Source: Fidelibacterota bacterium
GTDB taxonomy: Bacteria; Fidelibacterota; Marinisomatia; Marinisomatales; Marinisomataceae
NCBI GenBank assembly: GCA_029253045.1
Contig: JAQXAG010000075.1
Coordinates: 1-41,340 of the forward strand
Length of the DNA: 41,340 nucleotides
Reading direction: 5' to 3'
The position numbers and the translations under genes are program-made. Under the pieces are notes generated by a model. It saw only the letters and a list, made by a program, of their open reading frames with translations. It had not been told where the DNA came from and did not search any database. Below, piece after piece: positions 17,934-27,652 of the stretch; position 1 is the stretch's first letter, and every line of letters begins with the position of its first letter.

Positions 17934-18874
17934 AATATTCCTAAAAATCCTACTATAACCATTACTAATAATAGCTGAATTCTCAATTTATTGATTCTAA
18001 TTGAATTAGCATACATTTTGAATTGATCTTTTGCAATATTATCAAAGTCAAAAGACCATACTAATAATCCGTCTGAATTAGACTGAGCATTATTGCTACG
18101 AATTACACCAGGTAAATTGATATTGAATTGAAAGTAATCATTCATTAATTCTGTGTTTTTTAAAAAATCTGCCTCATATTTATCTACAAAAATCTTCATG
18201 TCTTGAAAAAAATTTCTTGGGAGTGTCGTTGAAATAGGCTTTAAGGCATCTTTTAAAATTATTGATGAATTTTTATCAAACTTATCTGTCAACTCTCTTT
18301 CTTCAGCATAACTAAAATATGAATCTATTTGGTTATTAACTCTTTCTACAAAAATGATGTTCAGGTCAGCTTGTTTATCATACTCTGTTAAGCTTTTTTT
18401 AATAATATACTTTTTAGCTGGGACAATCCATGATAAAGAGTCAGCTTCTATATCTAAATATTCAACAATAGAGGGATATTTTTTATCAATAGCTAAGCTA
18501 TTCACAGTTGATTTAAAGCTATACCTATCCCAAAAAAAATATCCTTTTTTGACTACGTCTATACTGTAGATTAAGCTTTGGCTGTCAGTGAAGCTCATTT
18601 TTTTATTTATAGGTTCGGTGCTAATAGTTTCTTTTTCCCAGTTGAGATTTTTAGAAATGACATCTTTTTCATCTAAGAAGGTCATAGTAGTTGCCCATTT
18701 AACTAATTCTGAATTTTTAGGGTGTACAAAGTCTTTGTTTTCTAAATCAATCTTATCACCAATAGAGTTATATTTAATAGAGTACTTTCCATCTGGTAGT
18801 ACAGATATATGTATTAAGTTTTCAACGCATGCTGTCATTAGCATGCATACTATTAATAAGAATACTCTTTTCAT
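17906..18874 (-). CDS. Uncharacterised lipoprotein with C-terminal TM helix
   Basis: Signal peptide with lipobox (MLMTAC), PDGKYSIKYN-type N-terminal domain, C-terminal hydrophobic helix LRIQLLLVMVIVGFLGILW followed by KLKKR. Overlaps ligA by 28 nt. Confidence 0.75.
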   Translation of the reverse strand: MKRVFLLIVCMLMTACVENLIHISVLPDGKYSIKYNSIGDKIDLENKDFVHPKNSELVKWATTMTFLDEKDVISKNLNWEKETISTEPINKKMSFTDSQSLIYSIDVVKKGYFFWDRYSFKSTVNSLAIDKKYPSIVEYLDIEADSLSWIVPAKKYIIKKSLTEYDKQADLNIIFVERVNNQIDSYFSYAEERELTDKFDKNSSIILKDALKPISTTLPRNFFQDMKIFVDKYEADFLKNTELMNDYFQFNINLPGVIRSNNAQSNSDGLLVWSFDFDNIAKDQFKMYANSIRINKLRIQLLLVMVIVGFLGILWNQKLKKR

Positions 18875-18878
18875 TATT

Positions 18879-19967
18879 TTATGAAATTACTGTGAAATCT
18901 TTAGATGTCTTGTTAAGTACAATACAGCCATCATCTGTAACAACGATATCATCTTCGATACGTACACCACCTACATCTTCAATATATATACCAGGCTCCA
19001 CTGTCATGACATAGTTAGGCTTTAGTATATCTGTACTAACCTTACTGAATCTGGGATCTTCATGAATTTCAAGACCTAATGAGTGACCCAATCCATGGTC
19101 AAAGTATTTACCATATCCGGCATCAGTAATATGTGCTCGTGCAATTGTATCAATTCCTTTACATGAGGCTCCAGCTTTAATTCCTTCAATACTTTTGAGT
19201 TGAGCTTCTAAAACGATATGATAAATTTCTTTTTGTTGTTCTGAATATCCTTTCGTGGCTACTGTACGAGTCATGTCTGCGTGGTAACCTGCATATTTTG
19301 CTCCAGAATCAATAACAACCAATTCTCCTGAACCAATTTTCTTGTCCGTTGGCCTTTGATGAGGCATAGCTGAATGGGGTCCACTACCAACAATTGGTGA
19401 GAATGCATCTGCGTCCGCATCTCCGTACTTACGGTATAGAAATGATAATTGATTAGCAATTTCCTGCTCTTCTACTCCAATTTTGATCATTGGAAGTACT
19501 TCTGCAAATGCCTTGTCTGTTATTTCTACTGCTGTTTTAAGTGCTTCAATTTCCTTGTTATCCTTTTCCATTGCTAGAGTTTCTACACATCCAATTATAT
19601 TTTCCCACTTTACGTGGGGCAAAATATTACTGATTTCAGAAAACATTTGATGGGAAACATTTTTGCCGTCAAATCCTATAGTTAATCCACTAGACAGAAA
19701 GTTGTTATTTTTGATTACTTGCAAGTGGGGAATGCTATCGATTGTAATATTAGCGCCCCTTACTTCATTCTTAGATTGAACAACATATCTGCCATCTGTA
19801 ATAAACTCGCAAGTGTCTGGGCCCATCAATAAAGAACCACTAGATCCACCGAATCCACATAGATATTTAATGTGTATCAGGTTAGTAATTAACATCCCAT
19901 CAACTTTTTTTTCTGCTAGCACTGCACGCAACTTATCTTGTCTTCTTATAAAATATTCTGCACTCAT
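18879..19967 (-). CDS. M24-family aminopeptidase (Xaa-Pro aminopeptidase-like)
   Basis: IVGSGPHSAMPHQRPTDKKIGSGELVVIDSGAKYAGYHADMTRT, FDHGLGHSLGLEIHEDPRF, VEPGIYIEDVGGVRIEDDI. Confidence 0.93.
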   Translation of the reverse strand: MSAEYFIRRQDKLRAVLAEKKVDGMLITNLIHIKYLCGFGGSSGSLLMGPDTCEFITDGRYVVQSKNEVRGANITIDSIPHLQVIKNNNFLSSGLTIGFDGKNVSHQMFSEISNILPHVKWENIIGCVETLAMEKDNKEIEALKTAVEITDKAFAEVLPMIKIGVEEQEIANQLSFLYRKYGDADADAFSPIVGSGPHSAMPHQRPTDKKIGSGELVVIDSGAKYAGYHADMTRTVATKGYSEQQKEIYHIVLEAQLKSIEGIKAGASCKGIDTIARAHITDAGYGKYFDHGLGHSLGLEIHEDPRFSKVSTDILKPNYVMTVEPGIYIEDVGGVRIEDDIVVTDDGCIVLNKTSKDFTVIS

Positions 19968-20392
19968 TTTTGGTCCTTTTTTTGATTAAGATTTTGTAAT
20001 ATTTTTTTGGCTTCTAAAATTTGTTTCTTTGATTTTCCATGATTTACAATAGCATTCAAATTTCTTTTTGCTTGAACAGTCTTGCCTTGCTGTATCATTA
20101 ATTTGATATATGATATAGTAACTAGAGCTGTATTTTTTCTAATTTTTTTAGGCTTAGATACTATCTTATAATCAAGAACAATTTCTGGATTAATTCTTTT
20201 TAATTCTTTAACGACTTCCTTGAACAGGGGAGGTTGTGATTTATTTAATATTTCAAATAATAAAAGATAAGCAGCATAATAATTTGTATCATGCTCAATA
20301 ACTGATATAAGATGTTTTTTTGCTTCTGTAAATTTTTTATTATTAAATGCTTTTTCGCCTTTAAGATAAGTAGTGTGGATATTTGAAATCAT
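19964..20392 (-). CDS. Small TPR-like hypothetical protein
   Basis: Helical-repeat-like composition (GEKAFNNKKFTEAKKHLISVIEHDTNYYAAYLLLFEIL). 4-nt overlaps with both neighbours. Confidence 0.6.
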   Translation of the reverse strand: MISNIHTTYLKGEKAFNNKKFTEAKKHLISVIEHDTNYYAAYLLLFEILNKSQPPLFKEVVKELKRINPEIVLDYKIVSKPKKIRKNTALVTISYIKLMIQQGKTVQAKRNLNAIVNHGKSKKQILEAKKILQNLNQKKDQK

Positions 20393-20799
20393 CTTCGATT
20401 TTCTTTAACCCATTTTTCAATATAATCTAAAGACATTTGAACGGGTGTCCCAGGTCCAAATAATTCTCCCACACCGAGCTTAGCAAGCGCCTCACTATCT
20501 TCTTTTGGAATAATACCACCGCCTGTAACTAAAACATTATTTAAGTTAGAAGACTTGATCAAGTTCATCACCTTGGTAAAGATTGTCATGTGTGCACCTG
20601 ATAAAATAGACAGCGCTATTACGTCTGCACCTTCTTGTATTGCCACCCTAACAATACTTTCAGGAGTTTGGCGAAGCCCTAGATAGATAACATCCATCCC
20701 AGCATCGCGATATGCCGCAGCCAAGACTTTAATGCCTCTATCGTGACCATCGAGACCTGGCTTTGCCATTAAGATTCTAATTGGTGGTTTTAAGCTCAT
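20389..20799 (-). CDS. Cobalamin-binding subunit of methylmalonyl-CoA mutase-type enzyme (stand-alone)
   Basis: RILMAKPGLDGHDRGIKVLAAAYRDAGMDVIYLGLRQTPE with DxHxxG (DGHDRG) B12 motif; GGGIIPKEDSEAL. Confidence 0.92.
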   Translation of the reverse strand: MSLKPPIRILMAKPGLDGHDRGIKVLAAAYRDAGMDVIYLGLRQTPESIVRVAIQEGADVIALSILSGAHMTIFTKVMNLIKSSNLNNVLVTGGGIIPKEDSEALAKLGVGELFGPGTPVQMSLDYIEKWVKENRR

Positions 20800-20811
20800 A
20801 ATAGATATAAT

Positions 20812-23800
20812 TTAACTAATCCAGACGTTTGATTCCCCTAATAAATCTCTTAGCATAATAAGAAAATGATTACTGCTAGATACTCTAATTTTTTTTGATA
20901 TAATTCTACGGGAAGATCCGTCTTCATTGTTCATATGTACTACAAATAAGCTTTGACCCAAATTTTCAGTAGCGTGCTTATACACCTCATCTATAGTATC
21001 TTTAGTAACATTTTTTCCTATTTTTATATTAATCTCTTTTAGCTTTAATACTTTTTTGGCATGATTAATAGGAACAACTTCATCTACTATAATCTTTAAA
21101 TCAGAAAAGTCGTTTTGTGACGTAGAATTACCAACTAAGAATACAATATTACCCTCACTGATAATTTCTTTATACTTTTCAAAAGCATCATGAAATATAA
21201 TTGATTCAACCTGACCTCCTAAACAATCTAAATTAAAAAAGGCCATAGGTTGATTTTTCTTGTCATAATGAAGCTTGAAACTAGAAACTGCTCCTCCGAT
21301 TCTAATCAAGCTATTTTCTTTCAGATATTTTTTCTCAGTGAAATCATAGTTACTCAACTCTTCAAGGATATCAGCATATTTTAGAAGTGGGTTACCAGAT
21401 ACATACAAACCTAATACTTCTTTTTCTTTTTTTAGCTTATCCTGATTTTTCCAATCTTCTATTGTCGGTAGGTCAGGCTGCTTAACTAAATCTTCTTCAT
21501 CTGAAAATAAATCAATTTGATTTTTATTTGATGCCTTATCTACTTGTTGCCCATAGCTAATAGCACTATCTACAGATTCAAATAGCTGGGCTCTATTTGA
21601 AGAAATAGTATCAAATGCGCCTGCTAATATAAGACTTTCTAACACCTTTTTATTTACTAAGCGTTGGTCAACTTTTGTTACAAAATCAAATATTGACGTA
21701 AATTCTCCTTGTTCTTTTCGGGCTTTAATACATTGTTCTAGAGCTTTAATTCCTACATTTTTAATAGCGTTCAACCCAAATGAGATTTCTTTATCATTTA
21801 TTGGGATAAAATCGATATCAGACTTATTGATATCTGGAGCATTAACTTTAATTTTTAACTTTCGACATTCATTGATTAGTACAACAACTCTATTAGTATT
21901 TGTCATTTCACTTGTTAAATTAGCGGACATAAATTCTGCTGTATAGTGTGTTTTTAGCCAACCAGTTTGATATGCAATATAAGAATAGGCCACTGAATGG
22001 CTTTTATTAAAACCATATTGTGCAAATTTATCAATTAATTCAAAAATTTGTTTTGCCTTTGCTTTTGTTAAGCCATTCTTAATTGCACCTTCAACAAATT
22101 TTTCTGCCATCTTATCCATTAAGGAGCGAATTTTCTTACCAATAGCTCTTCTCATTTCATCTGCTTCTGAAAGAGTAAATCCTGCTATAATATTAGCAAT
22201 TTGCATTACTTGCTCTTGGTATACTATAATCCCATGTGTTTCTTTTAAAGCTTCTTCGAGTAAGGGGTGAACATACTCTACCTTTTCTTCCCCGTGAGAT
22301 CTTTTAATATATCGATCAATATTTTGCATTGGTCCAGGCCTATATAGTGCGTTCATAGCAACTAGACCCTCGATACCTGTTGGTTTCAATTTCTTAAGGA
22401 AGTCTCGCATCCCCGCAGATTCAAACTGAAAGATTCCAACAGTTAATCCTTTTGCAAAAAGATCATATACCTTAGCATCATCCATCGGTATCATATTAAT
22501 ATCAATATCTTTATCAAATCTTTCCTTAATTAATTCTAATGCTTTATCAATAACTGTAAGATTTCTGAGGCCTAAAAAGTCCATTTTTAACAGACCCACC
22601 GATTCTAGTTCTTTCATATCATACTGTGAAGTCACGTCGCCCTGTGAAGATTTGTATAAAGGCACAAAATCAGTTAGATCTCCTGGCGCAACTACTACTC
22701 CAGCAGCATGGATTGATGCATGCCTTGTCATTCCTTCTAAAATCTTGGCATTATCTAATAAATCTTTATGTGATGTTTGAGAAGCAGTTCGTAGCTCTGA
22801 ACTTTGCTTTAATGCTTTGTCTAGCGTAATATTTGGACCTTCAGGAATCATTTTTGCGATGCCGTCAACTTCAGAATAAGGATAGCTCATAACACGTCCT
22901 ACATCTCTGATCACTCCACGTGCTTGCATTTTACCGAACGTAATAATTTGTGTTACAGAGTCGTCGCCATATATGCTTTTAATATAATCAATTACTTGAC
23001 CTCTACGCTCAACACAGAAGTCGATGTCAATATCGGGCATACTAATTCTATCAGGGTTCAAAAAACGTTCAAAAATTAAGTTATGTTTTAGTGGATCAAT
23101 ATTGGTGATGTCTAGGCAATATGAAACAAGACTTCCAGGAGCAGATCCTCTACCCGGACCTACTGGAATTCTGTTTTTTTTAGCATACTGCACAAAGTCT
23201 GCTGTAATTAAGAAGTAGCTTGCAAAACCCATTTTCTTAATCACTGATAGCTCATATGCTAATCTTGTGTCCATTTCTTCAGTATGATGAACAAATTTTT
23301 GCTTCATGCCTTCTTTGCATAATTTTTCTAAATATCCATCTACGTCTTTTGCATCAGAGCCTTCCGGAATTTTAAACCACGGAAGGTGGTATTCATCCAT
23401 AGGAATTTCTAGGTCGATACTGTCAGTTATTGCTCGCGTATTTTCTAAAGCTTGTGGAAATTCCTTAAATAAAGAAAACATTTCATCTTGTGATTTAAAA
23501 TAAAATTCATTTCCCGGATACTTTAATCTTTTAGTATCGCTCAATTGCTTTCCTGTTCCAATACATATATGAACATCGTGAGCAACATGGTGTTCTTTTC
23601 TAGCATAGTGCGCGTCATTTGTTGCAATAATTGGCAATCCCATATCTTTGGCTAATTTTGAAGCGAGTTCTATATTTCGTATTTCTTCTGGTATTCCATG
23701 ATTTTGTAATTCAATGTAATATCTTCCAGGAAAAATGCTTGAATATTCTTCTGCAACCGCCTGTCCTGTAGCATAACCACTATACAAAAGTGCTTCTGGT

Positions 23801-24234
23801 AAACTTCCTTTCAAACAGGCTGACATACAAATGATGCCTTCATTATATTTTTTTAAAATTTCTAAATCTACTCTTGGCTTGTAGTAAAAACCTTCAAGAT
23901 AGCCATGAGTTACAATTTTCATGAGATTTTTGTAGCCTTGCAAGTTTTGAGCTATGAGAACTAAGTGATTATAATTGCCCATACCGCCAGACTTGTCTCT
24001 GATTAGACTACTGCCTTTTGCAACATAAACTTCGCAACCAATAATAGGTTTGATATTGTTTTTTTTTGCCTGCTTATAAAATGAAATTGCCCCAAATAAA
24101 TTTCCATGCTCAGTTAGTGCTACTGAGTCCATACTGAGATCGTCCATTCTCTCTAATATAGAATTGACATTTTGTGCTCCATCTAATAGGCTATGGTCTG
24201 AATGGTTATGTAAATGTATAAATTCGCTTTTCAT
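20812..24234 (-). CDS. dnaE: DNA polymerase III alpha subunit
   Basis: N-terminal PHP FIHLHNHSDHSLLDGA, VGPGRGSAPGSLVSYCL, PDIDIDFCVERR, GFNKSHSVAYSYIAYQTGWLKTHY. Confidence 0.98.
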   Translation of the reverse strand: MKSEFIHLHNHSDHSLLDGAQNVNSILERMDDLSMDSVALTEHGNLFGAISFYKQAKKNNIKPIIGCEVYVAKGSSLIRDKSGGMGNYNHLVLIAQNLQGYKNLMKIVTHGYLEGFYYKPRVDLEILKKYNEGIICMSACLKGSLPEALLYSGYATGQAVAEEYSSIFPGRYYIELQNHGIPEEIRNIELASKLAKDMGLPIIATNDAHYARKEHHVAHDVHICIGTGKQLSDTKRLKYPGNEFYFKSQDEMFSLFKEFPQALENTRAITDSIDLEIPMDEYHLPWFKIPEGSDAKDVDGYLEKLCKEGMKQKFVHHTEEMDTRLAYELSVIKKMGFASYFLITADFVQYAKKNRIPVGPGRGSAPGSLVSYCLDITNIDPLKHNLIFERFLNPDRISMPDIDIDFCVERRGQVIDYIKSIYGDDSVTQIITFGKMQARGVIRDVGRVMSYPYSEVDGIAKMIPEGPNITLDKALKQSSELRTASQTSHKDLLDNAKILEGMTRHASIHAAGVVVAPGDLTDFVPLYKSSQGDVTSQYDMKELESVGLLKMDFLGLRNLTVIDKALELIKERFDKDIDINMIPMDDAKVYDLFAKGLTVGIFQFESAGMRDFLKKLKPTGIEGLVAMNALYRPGPMQNIDRYIKRSHGEEKVEYVHPLLEEALKETHGIIVYQEQVMQIANIIAGFTLSEADEMRRAIGKKIRSLMDKMAEKFVEGAIKNGLTKAKAKQIFELIDKFAQYGFNKSHSVAYSYIAYQTGWLKTHYTAEFMSANLTSEMTNTNRVVVLINECRKLKIKVNAPDINKSDIDFIPINDKEISFGLNAIKNVGIKALEQCIKARKEQGEFTSIFDFVTKVDQRLVNKKVLESLILAGAFDTISSNRAQLFESVDSAISYGQQVDKASNKNQIDLFSDEEDLVKQPDLPTIEDWKNQDKLKKEKEVLGLYVSGNPLLKYADILEELSNYDFTEKKYLKENSLIRIGGAVSSFKLHYDKKNQPMAFFNLDCLGGQVESIIFHDAFEKYKEIISEGNIVFLVGNSTSQNDFSDLKIIVDEVVPINHAKKVLKLKEINIKIGKNVTKDTIDEVYKHATENLGQSLFVVHMNNEDGSSRRIISKKIRVSSSNHFLIMLRDLLGESNVWIS

Positions 24235-25088
24235 TATTTTCTAAAAAATACCTTTATTACTCTTTTATTTCTTTCTAAATCTTTAAAAATTATACTCTCA
24301 ATATTGCTATTATTACTAATCATATCAATGATTTGATTGGTAATCTGAGATTTAGGGATTTCAAAATACATCGCACCATCAATTTTTAGCAAGTCAAATA
24401 AATTATTTATAAAATATTTATAAAATTTTAATCCATCTTCTTTATCTGACAAAGCATTCAATGGGTCATGATTCTTCACTGCACTATCTAGCAATGGAAT
24501 CTCATTAATATCAAGATAAGGTGGGTTACTTACTATAATATCAAATTTTTTAGGCTTCATATTAAAAATATCCTGCTTGATAATATTTATATTACTCACC
24601 TTTAGGCTAATTGCATTTTTGGTCGCAACTTCAATTGCCTTATCTGATATATCAATACCTGTTACTTTAAAACTCTTATAAAGATTGGCAATACTAATCC
24701 CTATGCATCCACTACCACATCCTATATCAAGCACTGTTTTGGGCGGCTCATCTTTAAAATCATTTTTAATACAGTCAATTAATAATTCTGTTTCTGGCCT
24801 TGGTATAAAAATACCTGGTGGAGTCAAAAAACAATCTTGATAAAAGTAAGTTTTCCCGATTATATGCTGTACTGGCATATCTTCTAATAAAAGCGAAAAT
24901 GCTGCTTCTAACTTCTGTACTTGTTTATCGGATATAAAAAAATCGTTAGTATATAGTTCAGCTTTTGGTATTTCTAAGAGATCATCAATAATCATTTCTG
25001 ACTTCTGTTTATACTCGTCTATTTGTTTTTTCTTAAGATCTACTAGCTTCTTATTTAAAAAATCAATCAAGAGATAATTAGAAGGCAT
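24234..25088 (-). CDS. prmC: Peptide chain release factor N5-glutamine methyltransferase
   Basis: FIPRPETELLID, VLDIGCGSGCIGISIA, IIVSNPPYL. Track start is 25118, but MPSNYLLIDFL at 25088 begins right after the prfA stop and is the more likely start. Confidence 0.95.
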   Translation of the reverse strand: MPSNYLLIDFLNKKLVDLKKKQIDEYKQKSEMIIDDLLEIPKAELYTNDFFISDKQVQKLEAAFSLLLEDMPVQHIIGKTYFYQDCFLTPPGIFIPRPETELLIDCIKNDFKDEPPKTVLDIGCGSGCIGISIANLYKSFKVTGIDISDKAIEVATKNAISLKVSNINIIKQDIFNMKPKKFDIIVSNPPYLDINEIPLLDSAVKNHDPLNALSDKEDGLKFYKYFINNLFDLLKIDGAMYFEIPKSQITNQIIDMISNNSNIESIIFKDLERNKRVIKVFFRK

Positions 25089-25089
25089 A

Positions 25090-26148
25090 TCAATTAATCT
25101 TAGAGTTGTCCTCTGCAAGTTTTAATTGCTCTATAATATGATCTAGATCTCCTTCTAGAGTAACTTGTAGTTTATGGGTGGTATAATTTATTCTGTGGTC
25201 AGTAATGCGCCCTTGAGGAAAGTTATACGTTCTAATTTTTGCTGAACGGTCACCTGTAGAAACTAAACTTTTGCGCATTTCATCTCTGTCTTTATTAAGC
25301 TTTTCTTGCTCAAGTGCAAATAGTCTTGCTCTCATAACTTTAAGTGCTGAGGCTTTATTTTTGTGCTGTGACGCCTGATCTTGACATGTCACAACCAAGC
25401 CTGTAGGAATATGTGTGAGGCGGATAGCAGATTCTGTTTTATTAACATGTTGACCCCCAGCGCCACTAGCACGATATGTATCGACTTTAATATCTGTTGC
25501 TTCATTAATATCTAGCTCTGCTTTTTCTGCCTCCGGTAATACTGCTACTGTAGCTGCTGATGTATGAACCCTTCCTCCAGATTCTGTTTTTGGAATTCTT
25601 TGAACACGGTGCACACCTCCTTCATACTTATAAATACCGTATGCTTTATGTCCTTCTACACTAAAAATTACGGACTTTAAACCCCCCACGCCTGTTTCAT
25701 GAATATCCATTATATTAATAGAAAGATTATTTTTTTCAGCATACCTAGAATACATTCTAAATAAATCTGCTGCAAATAAAGCGGCTTCGTCTCCGCCGGT
25801 ACCAGCTCTTAACTCAATAATAGCGCTTTTATTGTCGTTGGGATCGTCAGTAATTAATATTTTAATAAGTGCATTTTCAATTAAATTTAACTTGCTACTA
25901 ATAGCCTCTTTTTCTTCTTTAACTAAATCTGCGTACCCTTCTTCGCCGTCTAAGGCATCCAGTTCTTTATTTTCATTAGTAAGTGCAACAAACTTTACAC
26001 TTAAATCATATACTTCTTGAATAGAACTTTTTTGCTTTGAAAGGGAAGCTAGTTTTTCTTGATCTAGTACATTGGAAGGATCCATCATCTCTTGCATAAT
26101 ATTGTCATATTCTACAATAGTACTGTTTGCTTTAGATAAGATGTCCAT
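25090..26148 (-). CDS. prfA: Peptide chain release factor 1
   Basis: ASGAGGQHVNKTESAIRLTHIPTG (GGQ); VQRIPKTESGGRVHTSAATVAVLPE contains the RF1-type PxT motif. Confidence 0.97.
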   Translation of the reverse strand: MDILSKANSTIVEYDNIMQEMMDPSNVLDQEKLASLSKQKSSIQEVYDLSVKFVALTNENKELDALDGEEGYADLVKEEKEAISSKLNLIENALIKILITDDPNDNKSAIIELRAGTGGDEAALFAADLFRMYSRYAEKNNLSINIMDIHETGVGGLKSVIFSVEGHKAYGIYKYEGGVHRVQRIPKTESGGRVHTSAATVAVLPEAEKAELDINEATDIKVDTYRASGAGGQHVNKTESAIRLTHIPTGLVVTCQDQASQHKNKASALKVMRARLFALEQEKLNKDRDEMRKSLVSTGDRSAKIRTYNFPQGRITDHRINYTTHKLQVTLEGDLDHIIEQLKLAEDNSKIN

Positions 26149-26177
26149 AGACTAAAAATTTATTAATAAAAAAACGC

Positions 26178-26432
26178 TTAAGAAGCTTTTTTATTATACT
26201 TGCGGTTGAACTTCTCAATTCTTCCAGCAGTATCAACCAATGTACGTTGTCCTGTATAATATGGATGCGATTTATCAGAAATATCCAATTTATATAGTGG
26301 ATATTCTTTTCCGTCTTCCCATTTAACAGTTTTATCTGTTTTGACAGTAGATCGTGTCAAGAAAGAGTAGTTACATGAACTATCTTCGAAGACAACTAAT
26401 CTATATTCTTTTGAATGTGTATCTTTTTTCAT
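26178..26432 (-). CDS. rpmE2: 50S ribosomal protein L31 type B (zinc-independent)
   Basis: KEYRLVVFEDSSCNYSFLTRSTV, YPLYKLDISDKSHPYYTGQRTLVDTAGRIEKFNRKY. No CxxC zinc motif. Confidence 0.95.
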   Translation of the reverse strand: MKKDTHSKEYRLVVFEDSSCNYSFLTRSTVKTDKTVKWEDGKEYPLYKLDISDKSHPYYTGQRTLVDTAGRIEKFNRKYNKKAS

Positions 26433-27652
26433 TTTAATTCTTTTAAACTTTCTTCTATTCTTTTAATTCCAGCTTTGATGATTTCACTGCTTGTTGCGAA
26501 AGATAACCTTAAATAACCTTTTGCTCCAAAACCATCTCCTGCAACTGTAACTACACTTGCAGTGTCGAGAATATAATCAGAAAGGTCGAAAGTGTCGCGT
26601 AAAATTTTACCATCTTTTGTTGCCTTGTTTAGATAGGATGAAAAGTCGGGGAACATGTAAAAAGCGCCTCCTGGCATATCGCATGTTACACCGTCTAGAG
26701 CATTAAGCGCATCAAACATAACTTGACGTCTTTCTTGAAATTTATTTTTCATATCTAATACAGGTTGAGGGTCTCCTAACAGAGCTGCAACAGAAGCTTT
26801 TTGGCCAATCGCATTTGGACAGGATGTTGTTTGCCCTTGAATTTTTGACATTGCCTTTACAATCGCTTCATCTGCAATGGTATAGCCAATACGCCAGCCG
26901 GTCATAGCATATGTTTTTGACATACTTCTAATAGTTAAAACTTCAGCACCAATAGTATTCAAGCTATCAATGGCAGTGAACTCTCTATCATATACTAATT
27001 CTTCATATGTTTCATCAGAAATCACAATCCAGTTGTTTGCCTTGCTGATTTCTAACATCTTAGTAATTGCTTGATCTGACCAAACCCCTCCCGTAGGATT
27101 GCTTGGAGAGTTAATAATAACTCCTTTAATTGAAGAATCAATTTTTTTGAAATCATATCCACCCATAATTTTTTTATTTAAATCATCAAAATTAGGTTCA
27201 AATTGTTCAGATGGTAAGGTATCCACTAAAAGAGGCTCTGCCCCTGACAGCCTTACAAATTCTGGGAAAGACACCCAATATGGTGAAAAGATAATTACTT
27301 TGTCGCCTTCTTCAAATAATGCCTGGCAGGCTACTGATAACGATTGCTTACCTCCATTTGATACAATTATTTGTTTTGTATTATATAGGGTACCTGTAAC
27401 ATTTTTTACTTTTGTTTGGATCGCTTCTTTTAATTCTAACATCCCAGACCCTGGAGTATATTTAGTATAGCCATCTTCTATTGCTTTTTGACCTGCTTTT
27501 ATAATATGGGAAGGGGTATTAAAATCCGGCTCACCCACACCAAAGTTAATTACATCTACTCCTTTGGCTCGCAAAGCGGCAGCCCTTGCCGTCATCTGTA
27601 AGGTAAAAGATGGTTTAATTTTATCAACTAACCCTGATAACGATATTGGCAT
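26429..27652 (-). CDS. Class I/II aminotransferase (aspartate aminotransferase-like)
   Basis: INFGVGEPDFNTPSHI, GYTKYTPGSGMLELKEAI, NSPSNPTGGVW, SMSKTYAMTGWRIGY (PLP lysine). Confidence 0.94.
   Translation of the reverse strand: MPISLSGLVDKIKPSFTLQMTARAAALRAKGVDVINFGVGEPDFNTPSHIIKAGQKAIEDGYTKYTPGSGMLELKEAIQTKVKNVTGTLYNTKQIIVSNGGKQSLSVACQALFEEGDKVIIFSPYWVSFPEFVRLSGAEPLLVDTLPSEQFEPNFDDLNKKIMGGYDFKKIDSSIKGVIINSPSNPTGGVWSDQAITKMLEISKANNWIVISDETYEELVYDREFTAIDSLNTIGAEVLTIRSMSKTYAMTGWRIGYTIADEAIVKAMSKIQGQTTSCPNAIGQKASVAALLGDPQPVLDMKNKFQERRQVMFDALNALDGVTCDMPGGAFYMFPDFSSYLNKATKDGKILRDTFDLSDYILDTASVVTVAGDGFGAKGYLRLSFATSSEIIKAGIKRIEESLKELK

Noticed and set aside
18588-18884. 98-aa plus-strand ORF
   Set aside because: Antisense to the lipoprotein gene; no supporting SD or motif.
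26178-26432. Zinc-independent L31 (type B) as evidence of a zinc-stress locus
   Set aside because: No Zur-box-like palindrome or zinc gene nearby; type B L31 is the housekeeping form in many bacteria.
27099-27470. 123-aa plus-strand ORF
   Set aside because: Antisense to the conserved aminotransferase gene.
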